Part shown: one piece after another, positions 8,157-16,665 of the stretch
How the letters are laid out: each line of letters opens with the position of its first letter
How positions within the stretch are numbered: the stretch's first letter is position 1
Assembly (NCBI GenBank): GCA_937919655.1
Contig: CALFPJ010000079.1
Coordinates: 31,417 to 95,416 of the forward strand
Source of the DNA: an uncultured Gemmatimonadales bacterium
GTDB lineage: Bacteria > Gemmatimonadota > Gemmatimonadetes > Longimicrobiales > Gaopeijiaceae
Direction of reading: 5' to 3'
Length of the DNA stretch: 64,000 bases
Translations under genes and position numbers: made by a program
Notes under the pieces: model-generated
Seen by the model: only the letters and a program-made list of their open reading frames with translations
Databases searched by the model: none
Told to the model about the DNA's origin: nothing

Positions 8157-8771
8157 ATGATGAGTGAAGCGACAATGATTAGTGCGAAGGACGTAAAAGA
8201 GCTCCGTGGCATGACTGGCGCGGGGATGATGGATTGCAAACGCGCCCTGACCGAAACCGAGGGCGACCTCGAGAAGGCAGTGGACCTCCTGCGGGCGAAG
8301 GGTGCCTCACAGGCAGCCAAGCGTGCGGAGAAGTCGGCGAACGAAGGAACGATCGGGTCCTACGTCCACTTCGACAGCAGGACGGCTGTCATCGTGGAGC
8401 TCAATTGCGAGACGGACTTCGTGGCCAGTACCGATGAGTTCAAGGGACTGGCCAAGGATATCGCGCTTCACATTGCGTCGATGGCACCGTTGGCGATCTC
8501 TAGCGCTGAGATCGCGCAGGACGTGATCGATCGCGAGCGGGCCGTCTATATGGAGCAGGCAAAGGAAGAGGGAAAGCCGGAGCATATTGCAGCCAAGATC
8601 GTCGAAGGCCGGCTCAATAAGTTCTTCAAGGAGAGCACGCTTCTGGCCCAGCCGTTCGTGAAGGACACCGACAAGACCATCGAGGAGCTGATCACGGAGA
8701 TTTCTGCCCGCACGGGTGAAAAGATTCTGGTGGCACGCTTCTCGCGGATGAAGATCGGCGAGAGCGCCTGA
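8157..8771 (+). CDS. tsf: Elongation factor Ts, short form
   Basis: Guanine-nucleotide exchange factor for EF-Tu. The N-terminal UBA-like domain ([20 protein letters not shown]) and the exchange core with the TDFVA motif ([20 protein letters not shown]) are present. At 204 residues it is the compact type, with one shortened core subdomain, as in Thermus, rather than the roughly 280-residue E. coli form. Three closely spaced ATG codons (8157, 8160, 8175) leave the exact start open. It begins 25 bases after the attenuator T-run and is followed by pyrH after a 43-base gap. Confidence 0.98.
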   Translation: MMSEATMISAKDVKELRGMTGAGMMDCKRALTETEGDLEKAVDLLRAKGASQAAKRAEKSANEGTIGSYVHFDSRTAVIVELNCETDFVASTDEFKGLAKDIALHIASMAPLAISSAEIAQDVIDRERAVYMEQAKEEGKPEHIAAKIVEGRLNKFFKESTLLAQPFVKDTDKTIEELITEISARTGEKILVARFSRMKIGESA

Positions 8772-8814
8772 AGGCACTCTGAGGGCGTTTCCGGCAGGAC
8801 ACAGGGAAGATGGT

Positions 8815-9540
8815 ATGAGCGACAACGCTCCCGAAGTGAAGTACAGGAAGGTCCTTCTCAAACTGTCTGGTGAAGCATTGGCCGGTGATCGAGGGTTCGG
8901 TATCGAGCCCTCGGTGGTCGACCGACTGACGGACGAAATTCGAGCAGTAGTTGAGATGGGGGTGTCACTCGGCCTCGTCATAGGCGGGGGTAACATCGTG
9001 CGTGGGTCGATGGCTGCGCGCGAAGGTATGGACCGCGTCCAAGCCGACTACATGGGGATGCTCTCCACGATTATCAACTCTCTTGCTGTGCAGGATCTTC
9101 TGGAGCACAAGGGCGTCGAGACGCGAGTCATGACGGCCATTCGGATGGAGGAAATCGCCGAACCGTATATTCGCCGCCGCGCGATGCGCCACCTGGAAAA
9201 GGGCCGCGTCGTGATCTTCGCCGGGGGCACGGGGAACCCTTATTTCACGACCGACACCACTGCGGTCCTGCGGGCGATCGAGATGGGCTCCGATGTGGTG
9301 ATCAAGGCCACCAAGGTTAAAGGCGTCTACACTGCAGATCCGGCGACCGACCCGGACGCCGAGTTCATCTCGACTATCTCGTTCCAGGAAGTCGTGTCGC
9401 GCGAGTTGGCCGTCATGGATACCGCCGCGGTGGCCCTCTGCAAAGAAAATGGCCTGCCAATCATCGTTCTGAATCTTGAACATCGTGGAGCGATTGGGAA
9501 CGCGATCCGTGGTGAGCGGATCGGAACTCTTGTATCGTAA
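8815..9540 (+). CDS. pyrH: UMP kinase
   Basis: A 241-residue enzyme of the amino-acid kinase fold that phosphorylates UMP to UDP for pyrimidine nucleotides and RNA. Recognisable motifs are [11 protein letters not shown] at the N-terminus, [11 protein letters not shown], the [14 protein letters not shown] substrate loop, and [15 protein letters not shown]. It sits in the widespread rpsB-tsf-pyrH-frr order. Confidence 0.99.
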   Translation: MSDNAPEVKYRKVLLKLSGEALAGDRGFGIEPSVVDRLTDEIRAVVEMGVSLGLVIGGGNIVRGSMAAREGMDRVQADYMGMLSTIINSLAVQDLLEHKGVETRVMTAIRMEEIAEPYIRRRAMRHLEKGRVVIFAGGTGNPYFTTDTTAVLRAIEMGSDVVIKATKVKGVYTADPATDPDAEFISTISFQEVVSRELAVMDTAAVALCKENGLPIIVLNLEHRGAIGNAIRGERIGTLVS

Positions 9541-9576
9541 CGAAGTCGACGTAGCCCAAAGACAACGGAGGATCTG

Positions 9577-10128
9577 ATGCCCACCGTCGAGGACGCAAAA
9601 CAGCGGATGGATGCGGCGCTTGAGGCGCTCCGACGCGAGTTCGCCACTGTTCGGACCGGGAAGGCGACACCCGCACTGCTCGATACCGTTCGCGTGGATG
9701 CCTACGGCTCCAAGATGCCAGTCAATCAGGTGGCGACGGTGAGCACTCCGGAAGGGAGCCTCCTGCTCGTACAGCCGTTCGACAAGTCCATTCTCCCGGA
9801 CATTGAACGGGCCATCATGATGGCCGACCTGGGCTTGAATCCCTCTAGCGACGGGAACGTGATTCGTATTCCGATCCCTCCGCTCAATGAGGAACGGCGC
9901 AAGCAGTTCGCGAAGGTCCTCCATAAGATGGCCGAGGACGGCAGAATCTCGATTCGTCAGGCCCGCCGCACGATCCGAGAGGATCTGCAACAACTCGTGA
10001 AGGATCACGAGCTTAGCGAGGATGATGGCCGCCGCCGGGAAGAGGCCCTCGAGAAGGTCACACACGAGTACGCAGAGAAGGTCGAGGAGATGCTCAAACA
10101 CAAGGAAGAAGAGGTAATGGCGCTCTAG
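9577..10128 (+). CDS. frr: Ribosome recycling factor
   Basis: A 183-residue protein that, with EF-G, splits the post-termination ribosome. The N-terminal helix (AKQRMDAALEALRREFATVRTG), domain II (VNQVATVSTPEGSLLLVQPFDKS), and the return helices (PPLNEERRKQFAKVLHKMAE, KVTHEYAEKVEEMLKHKE) are all present. The ATG at 9577 has GGAGG close upstream. Its stop codon directly abuts the first possible start of uppS. Confidence 0.99.
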   Translation: MPTVEDAKQRMDAALEALRREFATVRTGKATPALLDTVRVDAYGSKMPVNQVATVSTPEGSLLLVQPFDKSILPDIERAIMMADLGLNPSSDGNVIRIPIPPLNEERRKQFAKVLHKMAEDGRISIRQARRTIREDLQQLVKDHELSEDDGRRREEALEKVTHEYAEKVEEMLKHKEEEVMAL

Positions 10129-10143
10129 GTGGGCCTACCTGTG

Positions 10144-10887
10144 ATGACTACCGAGCGCCTTGATCAGATTCGTGTGGGCGGCGATGTGCCTAGGCACGTG
10201 GCTGTGATCATGGACGGCAATGGCCGCTGGGCCCGGCAACGCGGGCTCCCCAGGCATCTTGGGCATCGCGAGGGATTGAAGTCAGTCCGGGAGACCATTG
10301 AGGGGGCCATCGAGGCGGGCGTCGAGATCCTAACGCTCTTCGCGTTCTCGACCGAGAACTGGAATCGCCCGGTGCAAGAAGTCTCGGCGCTCATGGGTAT
10401 TCTACAGCTTTACGCCCGCAAGGAGCGCGCGGAGTTGAAGCGGCAAGGAGTCGAGGTCCACGTTCTAGGCCAACTCGACCGTATTGATGCGCAAACGCGC
10501 GAAGCGGTCGACATGTTTGTGGATGGTACCTCTGGTGGGACGGAACTTCGCCTCAACCTGATGATCTCCTACGGTGGGCGCGAAGAACTAGTGCGCTCTG
10601 CCAGGCTGCTGTCAGAACGTGTTGCCCAGGGAGATCTCGACCCAGCCGACATCGACGAGGGCATGCTCTCGGATACTCTGTTCACGGCTGGTCTCCCGGA
10701 CCCGGATCTCCTGATCCGTACCTCCGGAGAGTATCGGATTAGCAACTTCATGTTGTGGCAGATGGCGTATACGGAACTCTACATCAGCTCAGTCTTGTGG
10801 CCCGACTTCGGTCGCGAACACCTATTTGAAGCGGTCCTAGACTATCAACGGCGGGAGCGTCGTTTCGGTCGCGTAGAAGCTCCGTGA
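10144..10887 (+). CDS. uppS: Isoprenyl transferase (undecaprenyl diphosphate synthase)
   Basis: Cis-prenyltransferase that makes the C55 lipid carrier for peptidoglycan and other envelope glycans. The diphosphate-binding motif HVAVIMDGNGRWARQRG with its catalytic Asp is near the N-terminus, followed by GHREGLKSVRETIEGAIE, FAFSTENWNRP, and the C-terminal RTSGEYRISNFMLWQMAYTE. A GTG at 10129 immediately after the frr stop is a second possible start; the ATG at 10144 has AGGTGG about 11 bases upstream. It overlaps cdsA by four bases (GTGA). Confidence 0.98.
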   Translation: MTTERLDQIRVGGDVPRHVAVIMDGNGRWARQRGLPRHLGHREGLKSVRETIEGAIEAGVEILTLFAFSTENWNRPVQEVSALMGILQLYARKERAELKRQGVEVHVLGQLDRIDAQTREAVDMFVDGTSGGTELRLNLMISYGGREELVRSARLLSERVAQGDLDPADIDEGMLSDTLFTAGLPDPDLLIRTSGEYRISNFMLWQMAYTELYISSVLWPDFGREHLFEAVLDYQRRERRFGRVEAP

Positions 10888-11774
10888 CCCAAAGCAGTGA
10901 GCTGACTCGCCGGTGGGCGGTCGCCATCGTCGGTGTCCCGGTTGTTGTGGGGCTCCTATACGTGGGTTCGTGGACACTCGGGATCCCGCTCGCCATGCTA
11001 GCTGGGCTCGGGGCTCTGGAGACCTACAGGTTGGCCGAGCAGAGAGGCACGAGACCCCTCAGACTGCTGGGAGCTTCCGCAGCGGCCGCGATCGTGATCG
11101 AGGCGACGGCGTTTCCGACCTTCGGGTCTTTCTCTCCTTGGGCGTTGGCGACGATCGGGCTCCTGGCTCTGCTCGTCGCCGTTGTGTCGATGGTGACGCG
11201 TTGGCCCAAGGGACACCCTCTTGTCGCGATTTCTGTCACGGTGTTTGGGGCGTTGTACGTGGGGTTGCCCCTCGCGTTTGTGTCGCTGCTGCACTCGGCT
11301 CCCGAGGTTGGGGCGTGGGGCCCGGTGATGGCTGACCCATGGACTGGACTCGCGGTCGTCGCTCTGCCGCTCGCGTCCACATGGATCGGAGACGCGGCCG
11401 CCTTCTTTGCTGGCACCAAGTGGGGCCGATCCAAGGTTTTGCCTCGCGTTAGCCCCGCCAAGAGTTGGGTCGGGTCGTGGACTGGCCTTTTGGGGGCCGC
11501 TGCGGCCGGGGCTGGCTGGTACGTCTCTGTCGGATCCGTCCTTCCTGGATCGCCGGTTGACGGGCTTTGGACCGCGGCTGCGCTCGGTGCTGCGCTCGGG
11601 GTCGGCGCCCAACTTGGAGACTTTATCGAGTCTCTCTTGAAGCGTGAGGCCGGTGTGAAGGATTCCGGATCGATTTTTCCAGGTCATGGTGGCGTGCTGG
11701 ATCGCCTCGATGCCCTGGTGATCACCCTGCCTCTCGCCTACACGCTGCTAATGCTGTTGGAGCACTACGGGTGA
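10884..11774 (+). CDS. cdsA: Phosphatidate cytidylyltransferase (CDP-diglyceride synthase)
   Basis: A polytopic membrane enzyme (296 residues, about eight hydrophobic segments) that converts phosphatidic acid and CTP to CDP-diacylglycerol, the branch point of phospholipid synthesis. The C-terminal family signature is clear: KDSGSIFPGHGGVLDRLDAL, together with GDAAAFFAGTKWGRSKVLPR and SPAKSWVGSWTG before it. The GTG start overlaps the uppS stop and its own stop overlaps the dxr start, implying translational coupling. Confidence 0.98.
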   Translation: MTQSSELTRRWAVAIVGVPVVVGLLYVGSWTLGIPLAMLAGLGALETYRLAEQRGTRPLRLLGASAAAAIVIEATAFPTFGSFSPWALATIGLLALLVAVVSMVTRWPKGHPLVAISVTVFGALYVGLPLAFVSLLHSAPEVGAWGPVMADPWTGLAVVALPLASTWIGDAAAFFAGTKWGRSKVLPRVSPAKSWVGSWTGLLGAAAAGAGWYVSVGSVLPGSPVDGLWTAAALGAALGVGAQLGDFIESLLKREAGVKDSGSIFPGHGGVLDRLDALVITLPLAYTLLMLLEHYG

Positions 11775-12940
11775 TCCGCATCGCAATCTTGGGGTCAACC
11801 GGGTCGATTGGACGTAGTACGCTGGAGGTCGTGACTCGTCATCCTGAGCGCTTCGAGGTGGTTTCGCTCGCGGCGCATCGGAATGTGGAGCTACTGTCGG
11901 AGCAGGTTCAGCGCTTCCGGCCCAAGCGCGCGGTGCTGGCGGACGAGACCTGCCGCGTCGCAGACACGGGCGGGGCGACATGGCGGTCGGGCATGCAGGC
12001 GTTGATCGACCTCGCATCCGATCCTGAGGTGGACGTGGTGGTCAACGCCCTCGTGGGCGCGGTGGGCTTGGCGCCTACCATCGCCTGCCTGGAAGCTGGG
12101 CATCGACTTGCCCTGGCGAACAAGGAATCGTTGGTCGCTGGCGGGGCGTTGGTCCTGGATGCAGCGGCCCGAGGCCGCGGCTCGATCGTTCCGATTGATT
12201 CCGAGCACAGCGCAATACTCCAGTGTTTGGCGGGTCAGCCGACGACTGCCGTGCAGCGCTTGATTTTGACGGCGTCGGGTGGACCGTTCCGGGGGCGGAA
12301 CCACGAAGAGTTCTGGCACGTAGGGCCCGACGAAGCGCTCAAGCACCCGACGTGGGATATGGGCGTAAAGATCACGATCGATTCGGCGACCCTCGCCAAT
12401 AAGGCACTCGAGGTCATCGAGGCTCACTTTTTGTATGGTTTGGAGTACAACCGGATCCAGGCCGTGGTGCATCCTCAGTCCATCGTCCACTCATTCGTCG
12501 AGTTTGTGGACGGGTCGGTGCTGGCGCAATTGGGTTTCCCAACAATGGAACTGCCTATCTTGTACGCCCTGAGTTATCCTGAACGCATAGGCGATGCGAC
12601 CCTCCGAACCTTTGATCCCGTGCAGGCGTCGCCGCTCACGTTTGAAGAGATTGATCAAGGCGCCTTCCCGCTCTATGGACTGGGGACGGCGGCCGGGGCG
12701 GCAGGTGGCGCTGCCGCTGCTGCGTTCAACGCAGGGAACGAGATTGCTGTTCAGGCGTTCATTCAGGGCGCGATACGGTTCCCGGAAATGGCGGACGTGG
12801 TCAGCGCGGCCATCGATGGGACGGGATCGGGTGATCTATCAAATATTCATGACGTTATTGCCGTCGACGGGACGGCACGGGTGATCGCCACTGAAGCGGC
12901 GAGTCGACTCGGTGAGGCAAGGATGAGAACGAATTCATGA
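11771..12940 (+). CDS. dxr: 1-deoxy-D-xylulose 5-phosphate reductoisomerase
   Basis: A 389-residue NADPH-dependent enzyme of the non-mevalonate (MEP) pathway, making the isoprenoid precursors used by the neighbouring UppS. The nucleotide-binding motif ILGSTGSIGRSTLEVV is at the N-terminus; the substrate and metal region includes LANKESLVAGG, PIDSEHSAILQCL, TASGGPFRGR, HPTWDMGVKITIDSATL and LEVIEAHFLY. GTG start at 11771, overlapping cdsA by four bases. It overlaps rseP by ATGA. The organism therefore uses the MEP route. Confidence 0.98.
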   Translation: MIRIAILGSTGSIGRSTLEVVTRHPERFEVVSLAAHRNVELLSEQVQRFRPKRAVLADETCRVADTGGATWRSGMQALIDLASDPEVDVVVNALVGAVGLAPTIACLEAGHRLALANKESLVAGGALVLDAAARGRGSIVPIDSEHSAILQCLAGQPTTAVQRLILTASGGPFRGRNHEEFWHVGPDEALKHPTWDMGVKITIDSATLANKALEVIEAHFLYGLEYNRIQAVVHPQSIVHSFVEFVDGSVLAQLGFPTMELPILYALSYPERIGDATLRTFDPVQASPLTFEEIDQGAFPLYGLGTAAGAAGGAAAAAFNAGNEIAVQAFIQGAIRFPEMADVVSAAIDGTGSGDLSNIHDVIAVDGTARVIATEAASRLGEARMRTNS

Positions 12941-14295
12941 CGATACTGGCGACTGTGATTGTTTTGGGCGTGCTGATCTTCGTGCACGAGCTTGGTCACT
13001 TTGGCGCGGCGAAGGCTGTGGGAGTCGAGGTACAGCGGTTTTCGATCGGACTGGGGCCGAAGGTGTTCGGCTTCAAGTATGGGGAGACTGAGTACGTCGT
13101 GAGCCTGATTCCGCTTGGTGGTTATGTGAAGATGGGCGGTATGGACGACGAGGTTATGGATCGCCTCGAGGGTGGATCGGAGGACCCGGTCAGAGTGGCT
13201 GGGGAACGCGACTTCGATTCGAAGCCGATCTGGGCTCGCACCTTCGTGATCTCAGCTGGCGTCATCATGAACATGCTGTTCGCGTTCGGCGTGTACACGT
13301 TCGTCATCGCGAAGTGGGGACTCCCAGAGTTAAGCACGACACGGGTCGGTATCGTGATGGCTGAGACGCTTCCGCCCGGGACCGAAGCGCTGGCGGCTGT
13401 GACTCCAGGGAGTCGCTTCGTCCGTGTTGGGGACCGGGCTGTTGAGGATTGGGGTGACGTTCGGGCAGGCTTCTTGACGTCCACTGCAGGACCGATTCGA
13501 ATCGAGGTTGCAGAGCCGGCGAACACGTTCGAGATCCGAATTCCGGCGGTCGAATCTGAGAGGCGGGAGCTTTTCGGTTCGGTGGCAAGTTGGGTTGAAG
13601 CTGGCGTCGGGGCGGTGAATCCTGGCTCTCCTGCTGACAAGGCAGGCCTTGAGGCGGGGGACCGGATTTTGTCTGTGTCCGGCGTCCAGGTCCGAACGTG
13701 GTGGGATTTCGTCGACCAGATCGCGATGCGGCCCGGTGAGCGAGTCGAGATCACGATCATGCGAGACGACCGTGAGGTGATCAGGGCGGTTACGCTGGAC
13801 GCGGAAGAAGAGGCGGGGGCCGACGGCACCTCGCTGTCCGTCGGCAAGATCGGGATCTATGCGCCGATGGGCGATCTACGTTATTCGAAGGCAACGCTTC
13901 AAGAGTCGGTCGTATACGGATACCGCGAGACCGTGGCTATAGCGGGCCTCATCGTAGGATTCCTCGGTGACCTCGTGACCGGCGGCGTTTCGCCACGCTC
14001 CGTGGGGAGCATCGTGACCATCGGCGAGGCGTCTGGTCAGGCGGCTGCGGCTGGCTTGGATTCGTTCCTCCGCTTCATGGCGATGTTCAGCATCAACTTG
14101 GCCATACTGAACCTACTCCCCATCCCGGTGCTCGACGGCGGGCACCTTGTGTTCTTGGGTATCGAAGCGATTCGCGGGGGGCGTGGCCTGACGTTGGAAC
14201 AGAAGTTGAAATGGAGCAACGTTGGCTTCTTGATCGTGGTGGCGATCATGCTGTGGGCGCTATCGAATGACTTCATGCGTCTCTTGGGCCTGTAG
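12937..14295 (+). CDS. rseP: Site-2 protease RseP (intramembrane zinc metalloprotease)
   Basis: A 452-residue membrane protease. HELGH at residues 17-21 in the first transmembrane helix binds zinc, and the LDG motif with Asp400 (NLLPIPVLDGGH) supplies the third ligand. Two PDZ-like domains lie between about residues 120 and 300 (GSPADKAGLEAGDRILSVSG is the second). In characterised bacteria it cleaves anti-sigma factors and cleaved signal peptides. No anti-sigma partner is encoded nearby. It closes the cdsA-dxr-rseP overlap chain. Confidence 0.97.
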   Translation: MTILATVIVLGVLIFVHELGHFGAAKAVGVEVQRFSIGLGPKVFGFKYGETEYVVSLIPLGGYVKMGGMDDEVMDRLEGGSEDPVRVAGERDFDSKPIWARTFVISAGVIMNMLFAFGVYTFVIAKWGLPELSTTRVGIVMAETLPPGTEALAAVTPGSRFVRVGDRAVEDWGDVRAGFLTSTAGPIRIEVAEPANTFEIRIPAVESERRELFGSVASWVEAGVGAVNPGSPADKAGLEAGDRILSVSGVQVRTWWDFVDQIAMRPGERVEITIMRDDREVIRAVTLDAEEEAGADGTSLSVGKIGIYAPMGDLRYSKATLQESVVYGYRETVAIAGLIVGFLGDLVTGGVSPRSVGSIVTIGEASGQAAAAGLDSFLRFMAMFSINLAILNLLPIPVLDGGHLVFLGIEAIRGGRGLTLEQKLKWSNVGFLIVVAIMLWALSNDFMRLLGL

Positions 14296-14394
14296 CGCGG
14301 AACAACACCGCAGCGCACAGCGTGGGTCTTCGCTCGTGGGCCGTCCGCGGAGGAGTGCGGTAGCCGATTAGGGATTGAGGCGTATGGTGTTCGT

Positions 14395-14983
14395 ATGAAC
14401 CAATCACCTACGCTGTCCCTGGTTGTTCTCTTCGCATCGGTGGCTCCTATTGGGGCCACAGCGCAGGTCGGGCTGCCCCGTGACTTCGTTCCTGGACTCA
14501 CCGTGTCGGCCAGAGAGGTCCGCTATGTCGTCGATGCGGAGGACCTACGTGAGACCATCGCGATTCTCAACGAAAGCCGTCTTGAGGGGGCGCAGGGTCC
14601 GCTCAGGTCAGGGGCTCACTTACTATCAGGTTGTGCTCAGCTGGCATTTCAACCGCGGGGACGGCGAATGCGTCCTCTCAGAAGTGAAGGTCGACGTCGA
14701 GATCACGATTACTCTCCCGAGGTGGCCGGGTGTGACGCGCGTTCCAGAGGTGGAAAGGCTCCGCTGGCACGAAATCCGACATCGCATTGAGCAGCACGAG
14801 TACACCCACAGGGACTTCACGGTGGAGATGGCCAAAGAACTCATCTCGGAACTGAGGGCGCTCAGGGCTCGGACATGTGGGGCCCTGGACAGAGCCGCAC
14901 AGCGGGCTCTCGCCCTGAGCGGCGCCGCCTTGCGGGAGCGCCATGCCGCGTTCGACGCGGTTGACGGGCGTGGGAGAAACTAG
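14395..14983 (+). pseudogene. DUF922-like secreted zinc-protease-family protein, frameshifted
   Basis: The first frame starts at ATG 14395 with a signal peptide (SLVVLFASVAPIGATAQVG) and runs into VSAREVRYVVDAEDLRETIA before losing homology. The continuation lies one frame over: SGQGLTYYQVVLSWHFNRG, CVLSEVKVDVEITITLPRWP, then HRIEQHEYTHRDF with an HExxH (HEYTH, 14795-14809). That order, beta-rich N-terminus then W...H...HExxH, is how I recognise DUF922-type proteins. Dropping one G from GGGGG at 14586-14590 would join the frames as LEGRRVRSGQGL. It is either a decayed gene or an indel error. The protein would be about 195 residues and exported. Confidence 0.65.
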
Positions 14984-14995
14984 AGCGGTGGAGAC

Positions 14996-15733
14996 ATGAC
15001 CAACGACCGTCACCTCCAGGAACTCGCTCGGGCGCTGCTGCTGCTTGCGGCGTTGTCATGGGCGGTTCCAGTTGGCGCTCAGGGCCGCGTCCTGCTGCGA
15101 GGTCGCGTGGTCGACGATGTCACTCAAGCACCTCTCGAAGGGGCGATCGTGATGCAGGTGGGAGACCACCGCGGGTACATGACGGATTCGCTCGGGCTCT
15201 TCGCACTGCCTGTCTACCCGGAGTCCCGAGGGTACCGATTGTCCGTGGAGCAACTCGGCTACAACGTGATTGAGGTGGCCCTTGGCCCGTCGGCCCCAGA
15301 GGACTTTGTCATCGTCAAATTGCCGGTCAACCCGATCCGACTCGAGGGCTTGACCGTGCTAGTCGATCGATTCGCGCGCCGCCGCAGCTTATTCGCCGGG
15401 TCGATGCGGGTCGTCGAGCAGAGGCGCCTGGTGGCATCAGCGGGCACCGCGTATGACGTCGTCCGAGGGGTAGTGCCGTTCGCCCGGATGTGCGCGGGGA
15501 GTCTGGACAATCTTTGTAGCTACCGGAGGGGAAGACAGGTGACCATTTCGGTGTGCATCGACGAGGTCGCGGCGATGGGAGGGGCATCAGAACTAGATCT
15601 GTACGATCCCTCGGAGCTGTACCTTCTAGAGGTCTTCGACGGGATGCAGGTTCGTGTTTACACACGGGCTTTCGTCGAGCGAGCGATGCGTGCGGGGCGG
15701 CGCCTCCATCCACTGTCGTGGGGATGCGCCTAG
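14996..15733 (+). CDS. Secreted carboxypeptidase-regulatory-like/plug-like protein
   Basis: A 245-residue exported protein with signal peptide (ALLLLAALSWAVPVGAQG). Residues about 30-110 form a carboxypeptidase D regulatory-like beta sandwich (LRGRVVDDVTQAPLEGAIV, SLGLFALPVYPESRGYRL, VEQLGYNVIEVAL). Residues about 115-240 look like a TonB-receptor plug (TAYDVVRGVVPFARMCAG, then YDPSELYLLEVFDGMQVRVY), but no beta barrel follows before the stop. Four cysteines in the second half could form disulfides. It starts 13 bases after the DUF922-like gene, so the two may be co-transcribed. Function unknown; such short receptor-like proteins recur in Gemmatimonadota as far as I know the group. Confidence 0.75.
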   Translation: MTNDRHLQELARALLLLAALSWAVPVGAQGRVLLRGRVVDDVTQAPLEGAIVMQVGDHRGYMTDSLGLFALPVYPESRGYRLSVEQLGYNVIEVALGPSAPEDFVIVKLPVNPIRLEGLTVLVDRFARRRSLFAGSMRVVEQRRLVASAGTAYDVVRGVVPFARMCAGSLDNLCSYRRGRQVTISVCIDEVAAMGGASELDLYDPSELYLLEVFDGMQVRVYTRAFVERAMRAGRRLHPLSWGCA

Positions 15734-15824
15734 AAGGATGTTGAGGAGATACGGTGGCCCGCGCGCGACCACAGCATTTCTACCGCGCCTCAGCTTGGTT
15801 TGCGCCCTTTTACTCGCGCGTGTG

Positions 15825-16646
15825 CTAGAGAAGACTCAACTGGTTGGGACCACTCAGGTAGCGAAGCTCCTCAACATCGAGCAGGGACGTCGGGTTGTCT
15901 TGGCCGGCGACCTCTAGATGTCCGGTCCATCCGGCATGCTTGAGCGCGGCACCGACGACCTCCGCCGCTAGGGCCGGTCGGTTACACTCTCGGGACAGGT
16001 GGGCGAGAACAACGCCAGCGAGTCTGGGATGCAGAAGCTCTACGGCGAATCGTGCAGCAGCCTGATTCGACAAATGCCCGTGACTCGAAGCGATTCTACG
16101 TCTGACCGACGGGGGGTAATCACTCGTGTGCAAAAGCACTTCATCGTGGTTCGACTCCAAAATAAGGAGGTCACATACGGCCAGGGCGTGTCGGATTTGG
16201 GCGGTCGGTCGGCCGAGGTCCGTGGCGACACCCAAGCGAAGCCCGGTGCATTCGTCCACGAGCGCCAGGCCCACCGGATCGACCGCATCATGCACGGTCA
16301 GAAACGGCTCGACGCGGATATCCCCGAGGTTGAACGGGCGCCCCGGTCGGTAGATGTGCACCGTCTCGGTGCCTTTCAGCATCTTTGAGCAGGCGTCACG
16401 CGTCGGCTCAGTCATGTAGAGCGGGGTGCCGTAACGTCGCGCGAATATGCCGATCCCGCGTATGTGATCGCCGTGCTCGTGGGTGACGACGATGCCATGG
16501 ATATCGTCGGGCTCGACTTCCAGGACTTGAAGGCGGCGGACGAGATCCTTTCCGCTGAACCCCGCGTCGACCAAGACACGAGTATTTCCCGCCCACACGA
16601 GGGTCGAATTGCCGGAGCTTCCGCTTCCGAGGACCGAGACTCTCAA
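15825..16646 (-). CDS. Metallo-beta-lactamase-fold hydrolase (WalJ/YycJ-like)
   Basis: About 273 residues from a TTG at 16646, chosen because the family begins with RVSVLGSGSSGNSTLV and because that start sits 20 bases after the upstream gene's stop; the frame itself extends further into that gene. The metal site THEHGDHIRG, the later histidines (VHDAVDP, SNHDEVLL, SHGHLSN) and the LAHLSRECNRP end are typical of the YycJ/WalJ group. Those proteins act as 5'-3' nucleases or cell-wall-linked hydrolases in some bacteria, so the substrate here is uncertain. It is the last gene of a four-gene minus-strand unit. Confidence 0.9.
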   Translation of the reverse strand: MRVSVLGSGSSGNSTLVWAGNTRVLVDAGFSGKDLVRRLQVLEVEPDDIHGIVVTHEHGDHIRGIGIFARRYGTPLYMTEPTRDACSKMLKGTETVHIYRPGRPFNLGDIRVEPFLTVHDAVDPVGLALVDECTGLRLGVATDLGRPTAQIRHALAVCDLLILESNHDEVLLHTSDYPPSVRRRIASSHGHLSNQAAARFAVELLHPRLAGVVLAHLSRECNRPALAAEVVGAALKHAGWTGHLEVAGQDNPTSLLDVEELRYLSGPNQLSLL

Positions 16647-16665
16647 CCGACGAATGGGCCCACGA

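Noticed and set aside
8965..10101. 378-residue open frame on the minus strand across pyrH and frr
   Set aside because: It lies antisense to two certain genes, has no domain-like sequence and is a by-product of their GC-rich codons.
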